64,000 nucleotides of DNA from positions 124,001 through 188,000 of the forward strand of contig JAEYZM010000008.1 of NCBI GenBank assembly GCA_023427985.1, written 5' to 3'. This stretch comes from Bacteroidota bacterium (GTDB lineage Bacteria; Bacteroidota; Bacteroidia; Sphingobacteriales; Sphingobacteriaceae). Within the stretch, counting starts at the first letter, position 1. The number at the start of each line of letters is the position of its first letter. The notes under the pieces were generated by a model, which did no database searches, was not told the origin of the DNA, and saw nothing but the letters and a program-made list of their open reading frames with translations. Below, piece by piece: positions 7,725 to 15,118 of the stretch. A program made the position numbers and the translations under genes.

Positions 7725-8078
7725 TTAAAAGGGAAGGTCTGAACTATCGTCCTCAACAGTATCGATGTTGAAAACTGGTGCCTCAGGAGCCATATTTGAA
7801 CCCTGCTTATCAATTTTCCAACCCACTATATTGGTGATGTAATCCTGTTCCCCTGTTTTCTTAGTATATGGTCTTCCATTTAAATTAAAAGATACTTTAA
7901 TCTCTTCACCAATCTTGCAATCGTCGATTAATGCACACTTATCTTGATTTAATTGAATTTTTACGAATTGTGGGTACTTTTCAGATGTCTCAATTACGAA
8001 CTCTCTCTTCTTAAATTTGTCTGTGACTTGTTGAGTTTCGTAAATCTCAACTAACTTTCCTTGAATCTCTAATGCCAT
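7725..8078 (-). CDS. DUF3127 family protein (OB-fold/SSB-like)
   Basis: The 117-residue protein matches the DUF3127 family found across Bacteroidota. It starts MALEIQGKLVEIYETQQVTDKF and contains KREFVIET, YPQFVKIQLNQDKC and VSFNLNGRPY segments, followed by an acidic tail ending DDSSDLPF. A short acidic tail ending in DLPF resembles the C-terminal tip of single-stranded-DNA-binding proteins, and the domain looks like an OB fold, so nucleic acid binding is plausible. Function is not established. It stands alone between pckA and exbB, with terminators on both sides. Confidence 0.85.
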   Translation of the reverse strand: MALEIQGKLVEIYETQQVTDKFKKREFVIETSEKYPQFVKIQLNQDKCALIDDCKIGEEIKVSFNLNGRPYTKKTGEQDYITNIVGWKIDKQGSNMAPEAPVFNIDTVEDDSSDLPF

Positions 8079-8121
8079 GTTATAATCAAAAATTTATTGT
8101 ACGAATATATTTATATTAATT

Positions 8122-8152
8122 AAAAAAAGCGACGATGTCTTCGTCGCTTTTT
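8122..8152 (-). terminator. Intrinsic terminator of pckA
   Basis: Stem GCGACGA / TCGTCGC (8129-8135 and 8141-8147) extended by A/T runs on both sides, with a 5-base loop. It lies directly downstream of the pckA stop codon and carries a TTTTTTT tract on the minus strand. Confidence 0.85.
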
Positions 8153-8170
8153 CAAAATCTATCTTTATGC

Positions 8171-9787
8171 TTATGCGTTCTGCGCAACTTTAGGTGCCGC
8201 TGCTAAAATCTCTTCCGATGCCCCTTCTGAATATTGCTCAAAATTCTTTACAAATTTTGATGCTAAATCATTTGCCTTTGCATCATATGCCGATTTATCG
8301 GACCATGTGTTTCTAGGATTCAAAATTTCAGATGGAACCTCTGGACAAGTACTTGGCATTTGTAAACCAAATACTGGATGTATTTCATAATTAACCTTTT
8401 CCAATTCACCATTCAATGCTGCAGTAATCATTGCACGTGTATACGATAATTTCATACGTGAACCCACACCGTAAGAACCGCCTGTCCAACCCGTATTCAC
8501 CAACCATACATTCACTTGATTTTCCTTCATTTTCTTACCTAACATTTCCGCATATTTTGTTGGATGTAGTGGTAAAAATACTTTACCGAAACACGCTGAA
8601 AATGTTGTTTGTGGTTCGGTTACCCCAGCTTCTGTACCAGCAACTTTTGCAGTATAACCGCTTATGAAATGATACATCGCCTGACCGGCATCTAATTTAG
8701 ATATTGGAGGCAATACACCGTATGCATCACAGGTTAAGAAGAAAATATTTTTAGGATTCCCTGCAATTGATGGTTCAACCGCATTGTTAATATGATGTAT
8801 TGGATATGCAACTCTAGTGTTTTCAGTTTTAGATATATCGCTAAAATCTACAGTGCTTGTTCCATCGTAACATACTACGTTTTCTAGCAATGCACCAAAC
8901 TTAATTGCATCCCAAATTTGTGGTTCTTTCTCTTTTGTTAAATCAACACATTTTGCATAACAACCACCTTCTAAATTAAAGACCGAATTATCTGCCCAAC
9001 CGTGCTCATCATCGCCTATTAATCCTCTATTAGGATCTGCCGATAATGTGGTTTTTCCTGTACCAGATAATCCAAAGAATATTGCCGTGTCACCGTCCTT
9101 ACCAATGTTTGCAGAGCAATGCATCGACAATACATTTTTATCGTGTGGTAATACGTAGTTTAATACTCCAAATATTCCTTTTTTGATTTCACCCGTATAA
9201 CCTGTACCACCAATTAATATTATTTTTTTCGTAAAGTTTAAGATGGCAAAATTATGCTGACGTGTACCATCGATCTTAGGATCTGCTTTAAATCCAGGGG
9301 CGTTGATGATCGTCCATTCAGGATCAAAATTTAAAATTTCTTCCTTAGTAGGTCTTAAAAATAAATTGTTCGCAAAAATATTATGATACGCTTGTTCGGT
9401 TACCACACGAATGTTCATTCTGTACTTAGGGTCAGCACAAGCATAAGCATCTCTAACAAATACTTCCTTGCCTGCTAAATACGCACATACTCTGTTGTAT
9501 AATAAATCGAATTTTGCTGGATCAAATTTGATGTTTACATCGCCCCACCACACACTGTTTTCAGTTGTTTCATCACAAACAACGAATCGATCTTTTGGTG
9601 ATCTACCAGTGAACTCACCAGTATCTGCTGCTAATGCTCCAGTATCTACTAAAGTTCCCTCCGCTCTTACGATAGCTTCTTCTACCAATTCAGCAGGGGT
9701 CAAATTCCAATAAGCCGCAGCTACATTGGCCAATCCAAGGTCAGCAACCGTTGATTTTGCCGACTTTAAACCAAATTCGTTTGTCAT
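8171..9787 (-). CDS. pckA: Phosphoenolpyruvate carboxykinase (ATP)
   Basis: The enzyme interconverts oxaloacetate plus ATP and phosphoenolpyruvate plus CO2 plus ADP, the first committed step of gluconeogenesis. The 538-residue length is normal for the ATP-type. The P-loop GLSGTGKT is at residues 239-246, followed by the metal-binding GLIGDDEHGW. The substrate-binding GRSPKDRF is at 61-68. It is a single-gene unit with its own terminator and a good -7 box 40 bases upstream of the ATG. Confidence 0.97.
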   Translation of the reverse strand: MTNEFGLKSAKSTVADLGLANVAAAYWNLTPAELVEEAIVRAEGTLVDTGALAADTGEFTGRSPKDRFVVCDETTENSVWWGDVNIKFDPAKFDLLYNRVCAYLAGKEVFVRDAYACADPKYRMNIRVVTEQAYHNIFANNLFLRPTKEEILNFDPEWTIINAPGFKADPKIDGTRQHNFAILNFTKKIILIGGTGYTGEIKKGIFGVLNYVLPHDKNVLSMHCSANIGKDGDTAIFFGLSGTGKTTLSADPNRGLIGDDEHGWADNSVFNLEGGCYAKCVDLTKEKEPQIWDAIKFGALLENVVCYDGTSTVDFSDISKTENTRVAYPIHHINNAVEPSIAGNPKNIFFLTCDAYGVLPPISKLDAGQAMYHFISGYTAKVAGTEAGVTEPQTTFSACFGKVFLPLHPTKYAEMLGKKMKENQVNVWLVNTGWTGGSYGVGSRMKLSYTRAMITAALNGELEKVNYEIHPVFGLQMPSTCPEVPSEILNPRNTWSDKSAYDAKANDLASKFVKNFEQYSEGASEEILAAAPKVAQNA

Positions 9788-9805
9788 AAATATTGCTTAG
9801 TATTT

Positions 9806-9834
9806 TATATAAATTTATATAGACGGCAAAGGTA
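9806..9834 (-). promoter_or_regulatory. Putative pckA promoter with palindrome at the predicted start site
   Basis: Minus strand TACCTTTG at 9834-9827 fully matches TAnnTTTG. The perfect 16-base palindrome TATATAAATTTATATA (9806-9821) covers the expected +1 region and could be an operator or a weak leader hairpin. No clear -33 TTG was found. Confidence 0.5.
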
Positions 9835-9883
9835 TGAAAAAAAGGATTTATTATCAGAATGAAAATTTGCTATTAATTATATG

Positions 9884-10225
9884 TTATCCCGCTTTTTTTG
9901 CCTTATAGCCTGCATTTTGTAATAATAACATGATTTTATCTCTAAAATCGCCTTGAATTAAAATCTCTCCATCTTTAACGGTACCTCCAACCCCACATTT
10001 ACTTTTTAATAATTTACCCAATTGTTCCAAATCGGCATTCGTACCAACAAAGCCTTTAACCAAGGTCACCGCCTTACCTGCGCGTTGTTTTTTATCCAAC
10101 ATCACTCGCAAATCCTGTTTATTGTTCTCTAATGTTTCCTGTTCCGATTCCTCTTTATATTGATAACTGAACTCAGGGTTTGTCGAATAAACAACTCCTT
10201 CTATGTTTTTATTTTTCTTGCTCAT
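9884..10225 (-). CDS. SUI1/YciH-type translation initiation factor homologue
   Basis: The 113-residue protein has a variable N-terminus and a C-terminal SUI1/eIF1-like domain (about 48-110). The features are VTLVKGFVG, LGKLLKSKCGVGGTVKDGEILIQGD and a basic end KAKKAG. Bacterial YciH proteins of this type are thought to influence start-codon selection, but the role in Bacteroidota is unclear. The start overlaps the end of the diacylglycerol-kinase-like gene by 17 bases, so they are probably co-translated. Confidence 0.88.
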   Translation of the reverse strand: MSKKNKNIEGVVYSTNPEFSYQYKEESEQETLENNKQDLRVMLDKKQRAGKAVTLVKGFVGTNADLEQLGKLLKSKCGVGGTVKDGEILIQGDFRDKIMLLLQNAGYKAKKAG

Positions 10226-11102
10226 CTGATTTTACAATAACATTTAAAGACAAAGGTTTTACTTCTATATTCAATATTTCAGAATCCATACATGGCTCTC
10301 CATCCAAATGGATTGGGGCCGATGTGTTGCGTATAATTTTTATTTTACTCGATTGATACATCTCAACGTATCTCGACTTGTCTACCGAATTAGCAAACAT
10401 TCTCCATGCCAGAAATGGTAATAAGAAAAATGAAAATGGCTTTACAATAACAACATCTAAAATCCCATCTTGTAAGTCTGCATTCGGGGCAATATGCGCA
10501 TTGTTACCATATTGAGTAGAATTAGCTAAACTGATTATAAATGCTCGCTTTTTAAGCTTCAATTCATCGAGCTCTATGGTATATTCCTCCGACTCGTAAT
10601 TTTTAATTTCTTGGATTGTCGACTTAATATAACCCAATAAGCCTCTTTTTTTATTATTAGCAAAAGCATTAGAGATTTGAGCATCAAAACCAGTACCAGC
10701 AATATTGAAAAATGCCTTTCCATTCAAAACTGCAGAATCTATTTTGATACTCTTGTGATGATTGATGATTTTCAATGCCGCCCCTGTATCCATTGGTATT
10801 TTCAGCATACGAGCTAAACCATTTCCAGAACCAAAAGGTAAAATTGATAAATGTATATCTGTATCTACTATTGCCCTTGCAATTTCATTGACAGTACCAT
10901 CTCCACCCACAGCAACTATTATCTTATAATTTTCTTTAATCGCTGCTTTGGCTAACATATTAGCGTGCTCAACTCTTTCCGTATATGAAATCCTATAATC
11001 AAACTTATTTAAATCTAAGTTTGATTGAATTATACCTGGTAGATTGTCTTTTTTCTTGCCTCCAGATATTGGATTAACTATAAAGAGTATTTTAGTCTTC
11101 AA
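10209..11102 (-). CDS. Diacylglycerol kinase/YegS-type lipid kinase family protein
   Basis: This cytosolic enzyme of the DAGK catalytic family would phosphorylate a lipid such as diacylglycerol. Visible motifs are FIVNPISGGKKK near the N-terminus, the nucleotide-binding VGGDGTVNEIA at about 62-72, LPFGSGNGLAR at about 88-98 and a late HLDGEPC. The length of 297 is normal. It overlaps the sulfatase-fold membrane enzyme gene by four bases. If that enzyme releases diacylglycerol, as LtaS does, this kinase could recycle it. That link is inference. Confidence 0.9.
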   Translation of the reverse strand: MKTKILFIVNPISGGKKKDNLPGIIQSNLDLNKFDYRISYTERVEHANMLAKAAIKENYKIIVAVGGDGTVNEIARAIVDTDIHLSILPFGSGNGLARMLKIPMDTGAALKIINHHKSIKIDSAVLNGKAFFNIAGTGFDAQISNAFANNKKRGLLGYIKSTIQEIKNYESEEYTIELDELKLKKRAFIISLANSTQYGNNAHIAPNADLQDGILDVVIVKPFSFFLLPFLAWRMFANSVDKSRYVEMYQSSKIKIIRNTSAPIHLDGEPCMDSEILNIEVKPLSLNVIVKSDEQEK

Positions 11103-12976
11103 TGGTATGTATTATCAATTAATGTTTTGTTGAATTGCTGAATAAACGCTTTTAAATAGTTTTCCATTTGAAGCATTTTTTCATCTCTACTATCTTTCAA
11201 ATTATTCTCAAGATACCAATCATTTGTATAATTATAATACCCAACAATTCTATCGTTGGAATATTGTAGTACATGCGCTGAATCAATACATTGATAAATT
11301 CCATCCCTATAGTTGATGGCATAAGCTTGATTGTTTTTTTCGCTAATTAAACTTTTCCCAAACGATTTAAATGGTAAATCAAAATTTAAATAATCCAAAA
11401 TAGTAGGCATCACATCGATTTGTTCTGCAACTATACTTGAACCACCAATTTTTGAAGAAATGGGATCATAAAAAATCATTGGAATTTTATAATAAGAAAC
11501 CTTTGTGTCAAAGTACTTGTTTTTAGTATCTGGAGTATGGTCAGGTAAAATTACAAATAAAGTATTGCTGTACCACATCTTAGTCTTAGCGTAATCGAAA
11601 AACTTTTTTAAAGCATAATCGGTATACAAAAAACTTCTAAGTTTTGGATCACTTACATCTTTATGCTGTTCAATAAATTCTTTAGGAACCTCAAATGGTG
11701 GATGGGATGATAAACTAAATAAAGTCGCAAAAAATGGTTTAGGAGATGAACTTAATTTCTCTCCAAAAAATCTAAAAAACGGCTCATCGTATATTCCCCA
11801 ATTCCCATCGTAATCTTTATTATTTCCGTATTCATTCATTCCATAATATTGATCATAACCAGCTTTTTTTGCAAACGCATCAAAGCTCATAGAACCATTA
11901 AACCCTCCATGAAAAAATGATGAATGATACCCCTTCTTTTTTAATAAGGATGCCAATGTATTTATTTCATTGTCTTGATAAATGCTGCCTGTATATGCCT
12001 CATCCATAATCGAAGGTATGCTTGCAATAATACTTGGCATGGCTTCATTCGATTTCTTTCCATTCGCAAAAGCATTCGTATAAATAAAACTTTGCTTTAT
12101 TAAACTATCTATGAATGGCGATGTGTTGCTTTCTGGATTCGTAGCTTGTATATATTCAGATGAATAACTTTCTAAAATTATAATTACCACATTTTTCTTT
12201 ATAAATACATTATCCGATTTATAATTTTTATCGATATTAAACTTTGCATTTAACTCATCGCTTGTATAATAATCCTTGTACTCTAATTGTTTCTTTCCTA
12301 CTGAATTTATAATTGAAAATGGAGTATTTAAAACCAATGCCGCATTCTGAGCATTGCCATAATACGAGGCTGAAATGGTTTGAATTGGTTTTGTTTGCAA
12401 GCCTCCTCGTGCTCCAATTATCAATACCCCTAGAAACAATACGATGGATATGGCTTTTAATGCCGTATGCTTTTTGAATTCTACTTGCTTAGTATAATGG
12501 ATTCTTGTGTAGAATTTTCTAAGTAAAAAAACTAATAAAATAGTTATAAGTAGTATCCACCAATAATCTTTAAAATAAGATGGTAATAATTTTATATTGT
12601 CGTTCTCACCATTGAATAAATCAATCCCTGTTCGCTTCTTTTGAAATCTATAATATTCAGCATCAATAATATTGAACAACATTCCCGTGAAGTTTAACAT
12701 ATAAAAAGTCCACTCTACGACCTTCTTATAAGTATTACTTTCTAAACGAAAAATTATTGGAATGTACAGTATGATCCAAAGTAAATTTAAATAGATGATT
12801 GCCGATAGATCGAAGCGCATACCATGTGCAAACGCAATTACTATATCTTTAAAACTCGAATTTGAAAAAGATTCATAATTGTATGCAAAAAAGAACAATC
12901 GCATGATTGTATAAAAAACCAGCAATATTGCTAAGGTTTTAATTATCAATCTAATATGTTTAAAGTTGTAGAACAT
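11099..12976 (-). CDS. LTA synthase-family (sulfatase-fold) membrane phosphotransferase
   Basis: The 625-residue protein has five hydrophobic helices in the first 195 residues, then an extracytoplasmic sulfatase/alkaline-phosphatase-fold domain (about 255-560). VVIIILESYSSEY gives the first metal-binding Glu. GKKSNEAMPSI takes the place of the GKTSD region that holds the nucleophile Thr in LtaS, so Ser would be the candidate nucleophile here. FFHGGFNGSMSF and LFVILPDHTPD are further family motifs. Bacteroidota lack classical lipoteichoic acid, so it more likely transfers phosphoglycerol or phosphoethanolamine to another envelope acceptor. It is the first gene of the operon with the lipid kinase and SUI1 genes. 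Confidence 0.85.
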   Translation of the reverse strand: MFYNFKHIRLIIKTLAILLVFYTIMRLFFFAYNYESFSNSSFKDIVIAFAHGMRFDLSAIIYLNLLWIILYIPIIFRLESNTYKKVVEWTFYMLNFTGMLFNIIDAEYYRFQKKRTGIDLFNGENDNIKLLPSYFKDYWWILLITILLVFLLRKFYTRIHYTKQVEFKKHTALKAISIVLFLGVLIIGARGGLQTKPIQTISASYYGNAQNAALVLNTPFSIINSVGKKQLEYKDYYTSDELNAKFNIDKNYKSDNVFIKKNVVIIILESYSSEYIQATNPESNTSPFIDSLIKQSFIYTNAFANGKKSNEAMPSIIASIPSIMDEAYTGSIYQDNEINTLASLLKKKGYHSSFFHGGFNGSMSFDAFAKKAGYDQYYGMNEYGNNKDYDGNWGIYDEPFFRFFGEKLSSSPKPFFATLFSLSSHPPFEVPKEFIEQHKDVSDPKLRSFLYTDYALKKFFDYAKTKMWYSNTLFVILPDHTPDTKNKYFDTKVSYYKIPMIFYDPISSKIGGSSIVAEQIDVMPTILDYLNFDLPFKSFGKSLISEKNNQAYAINYRDGIYQCIDSAHVLQYSNDRIVGYYNYTNDWYLENNLKDSRDEKMLQMENYLKAFIQQFNKTLIDNTYH

Positions 12977-13048
12977 CCGAATAAAGCATATGAAACTGCA
13001 ATATTATTTCATTTTTATTGAATATTAAGGTAATATCAAAAATTATTC

Positions 13049-13056
13049 TATTTTTG
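13049..13056 (+). promoter_or_regulatory. Putative -7 box (TATTTTTG) of metK
   Basis: TATTTTTG is a full match to TAnnTTTG and lies 13 bases before the first stem of the SAM-II-type element, so a transcript starting at about 13063 would begin just ahead of the aptamer. The nearest upstream TTG (13018-13020) is somewhat far for a -33 box. Confidence 0.6.
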
Positions 13057-13067
13057 TCGGCACACTC

Positions 13068-13130
13068 ATGTGGATTGATTTGCGTCGATTGCAACCACTT
13101 TAAAAAAAAGGCTAAAGCAGACTTTTAAGC
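13068..13130 (+). promoter_or_regulatory. SAM-II-type (SAM-alpha) riboswitch in the metK leader
   Basis: The element has the parts of the SAM-II pseudoknot in order. The P1 stem is GTGG (13070-13073) with CCAC (13095-13098). The loop contains TGATTTG (13076-13082) and GATTGCA (13087-13093). An A-rich linker TTTAAAAAAAA follows, then the conserved GCTAAA (13111-13116). The tail GAC (13120-13122) can pair with loop GTC (13084-13086), at the place where SAM-II forms its pseudoknot. Differences from the usual form are a one- or two-base bulge above P1 and a distance of 57 bases from aptamer to ATG. It would lower metK expression when S-adenosylmethionine is plentiful. Identity comes from recalled consensus, not a covariance search. 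Confidence 0.8.
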
Positions 13131-13179
13131 AATCTCCCTCAATTCTCTGAGTTTAATTATTTACAAATTTAATTTTATT

Positions 13180-14433
13180 ATGTCATATTTATTTACATCT
13201 GAGTCGGTATCAGAGGGGCATCCGGATAAAGTTGCGGATCAAATTTCCGACGCATTAATTGATAATTTTCTTGCATTTGACCCTAGCTCAAAAGTAGCAT
13301 GTGAAACATTGGTAACTACAGGACAAGTTGTACTTGCTGGTGAAGTTAAATCTAAAGCATATTTAGATGTTCAAGAAATTGCTAGAGGAGTAATCAGAAA
13401 GATCGGTTATACAAAATCCGATTATATGTTTGAAGCGAATTCGTGTGGTATACTATCTGCCATTCATGAACAATCTGCAGATATCAATCAAGGTGTAGAA
13501 AGAAAGAAAAAAGAAGATCAAGGTGCTGGTGACCAAGGTATGATGTTTGGTTATGCAACTAATGAAACTGTGGACTATATGCCTCTAGCTCTAAATTTAG
13601 CGCATACATTGCTTATTGAATTAGCTGCTATTCGTAGAGAAAACAAAGAAATAAAATACCTTCGTCCAGACGCTAAGTCACAAGTTACATTGGAATATGA
13701 CGATAATAATAGACCTGTGAGAATTGACACAATTGTTATTTCAACACAGCATGATGATTTTGATTCAGAAAAGAAAATGTTGGATAAAATTAAAGCCGAT
13801 ATTATTAAGGTTTTAATTCCAAGAGTAATGAAGAAATACCCTAAGTATAAAAAGTTATTCAACGACAAAATCAAATATCATATTAACCCAACAGGTAAGT
13901 TTGTAATTGGTGGTCCACATGGCGATACAGGATTAACAGGTAGAAAAATTATTGTTGATACCTATGGTGGTAAAGGCGCTCATGGTGGTGGTGCATTCTC
14001 TGGTAAAGATCCATCAAAAGTAGATCGTTCTGCGGCATATGCAACTAGACATATTGCAAAGAATATGGTTGCAGCAGGCCTTTGCGATGAAGTATTGGTA
14101 CAAGTTTCTTATGCAATTGGTGTCGCACAGCCTATGGGTATTTATATCAATACATATGGTACATCAAAAGTTAAATTAAGTGACGGAGATATCGCGAAGA
14201 AAATTGAAAAGATTTTTGATATGCGACCATATGCGATTGAACAACGTTTAAAATTACGTAACCCAATTTATTCTGAAACTGCGGCTTATGGCCATATGGG
14301 TAGAAAGAACGAAGTAGTTACAAAAACTTTTACTACTCCCGATGGTAAAGAGAAGAAAGTGAAAGTTGAATTGTTTACATGGGAAAAGTTAGACTACGTA
14401 GAAAAAATCAAAAAAGAATTTAAAATTAAATAA
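13180..14433 (+). CDS. metK: S-adenosylmethionine synthetase
   Basis: MetK makes S-adenosylmethionine from methionine and ATP. The 417-residue protein has all the family signatures: SVSEGHPDKVADQISDA at the N-terminus, GAGDQGMMFGYA, and the GGPHGDTGLTGRKIIVDTYGG stretch split over the active site, then AAYGHMGR near the C-terminus. The gene is monocistronic. It has a promoter and a SAM-II-type riboswitch upstream, giving end-product feedback, and a strong intrinsic terminator downstream. Confidence 0.97.
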   Translation: MSYLFTSESVSEGHPDKVADQISDALIDNFLAFDPSSKVACETLVTTGQVVLAGEVKSKAYLDVQEIARGVIRKIGYTKSDYMFEANSCGILSAIHEQSADINQGVERKKKEDQGAGDQGMMFGYATNETVDYMPLALNLAHTLLIELAAIRRENKEIKYLRPDAKSQVTLEYDDNNRPVRIDTIVISTQHDDFDSEKKMLDKIKADIIKVLIPRVMKKYPKYKKLFNDKIKYHINPTGKFVIGGPHGDTGLTGRKIIVDTYGGKGAHGGGAFSGKDPSKVDRSAAYATRHIAKNMVAAGLCDEVLVQVSYAIGVAQPMGIYINTYGTSKVKLSDGDIAKKIEKIFDMRPYAIEQRLKLRNPIYSETAAYGHMGRKNEVVTKTFTTPDGKEKKVKVELFTWEKLDYVEKIKKEFKIK

Positions 14434-14451
14434 TTATTAATTTCATAGTTG

Positions 14452-14486
14452 AAAAAGCCCCATCTAAAAAAATGGGGCTTTTTTAT
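14452..14486 (+). terminator. Intrinsic terminator of metK
   Basis: Stem AAAAAGCCCCAT / ATGGGGCTTTTT (14452-14463 and 14472-14483) with an 8-base A-rich loop and a continuing T tract, 18 bases after the metK stop. Confidence 0.92.
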
Positions 14487-14538
14487 TTTTTTAGCATAAA
14501 GATTTTCCTATATTTATTCAAACCTAAATTTATTCGAT

Positions 14539-15072
14539 ATGAAAAAAATGATTCTTAAGACAACAGCAGCAGGTTTGTTAGCTGTATTTAGCATTGGTGC
14601 AACAGGATGTTTCGGAGAGTTTGCATTAACTCGTAAAGTTTATGAGTGGAACGATGGTATAGCAGGCGATGATATGGGTGGTAAGGTTGTTAAAACATTA
14701 GTGTTCTATGCATTAAACATTATTCCTGTATATGGAGTTGCAGGTTTTGTTGATTATGTAGTTCTAAATTTAATTGAATTCTGGACAGGCTCTAATCCTA
14801 TGGCTATGGCTGATGGTGAAATAGAACAACGAGTTGTGAATTACAAAGGCACGAAATATCAAATTACAGCTACTAAAAACAAGTTTAATATTGTTCCATT
14901 AGAGGGAGTAAATAAAGGAAAGTCGACCGACTTATTATACGATGTTACTAGCCAATCATGGACAATGACAAATGAAAGTGGATCACAAAAAATTATTGAC
15001 TTTAATGGCGATAAAATTTCATTTACGAGCCCTAAAGGTGTAGTAGTGAAAAGTATTTCTGAAATAAACTAA
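14539..15072 (+). CDS. DUF3332 family lipoprotein-like protein
   Basis: The 177-residue protein matches the DUF3332 family. A hydrophobic leader ends in GATGC, giving a likely lipidated Cys24, followed by FGEFALTRKVYEWND, a membrane-like hydrophobic segment VKTLVFYALNIIPVYGVAGFVDYVVLNLIEFWTG (written here in part: residues about 50-85), and a C-terminal beta-rich part. Function is unknown; the family is common in envelope fractions of Gram-negative bacteria. It stands alone between two strong terminators. Confidence 0.82.
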   Translation: MKKMILKTTAAGLLAVFSIGATGCFGEFALTRKVYEWNDGIAGDDMGGKVVKTLVFYALNIIPVYGVAGFVDYVVLNLIEFWTGSNPMAMADGEIEQRVVNYKGTKYQITATKNKFNIVPLEGVNKGKSTDLLYDVTSQSWTMTNESGSQKIIDFNGDKISFTSPKGVVVKSISEIN

Positions 15073-15085
15073 TTTCAATTTGAAT

Positions 15086-15117
15086 AAAAAAGCCCCGAAA
15101 ATATTCGGGGCTTTTTT
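15086..15117. terminator. Bidirectional terminator between the DUF3332 gene and the S9 peptidase gene
   Basis: A perfect 14-bp inverted repeat (15086-15099 and 15104-15117), core AGCCCCGAA / TTCGGGGCT, with a 4-base loop. A and T runs on both arms make it work on either strand between the two convergent genes. Confidence 0.92.
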
Positions 15118-15118
15118 A

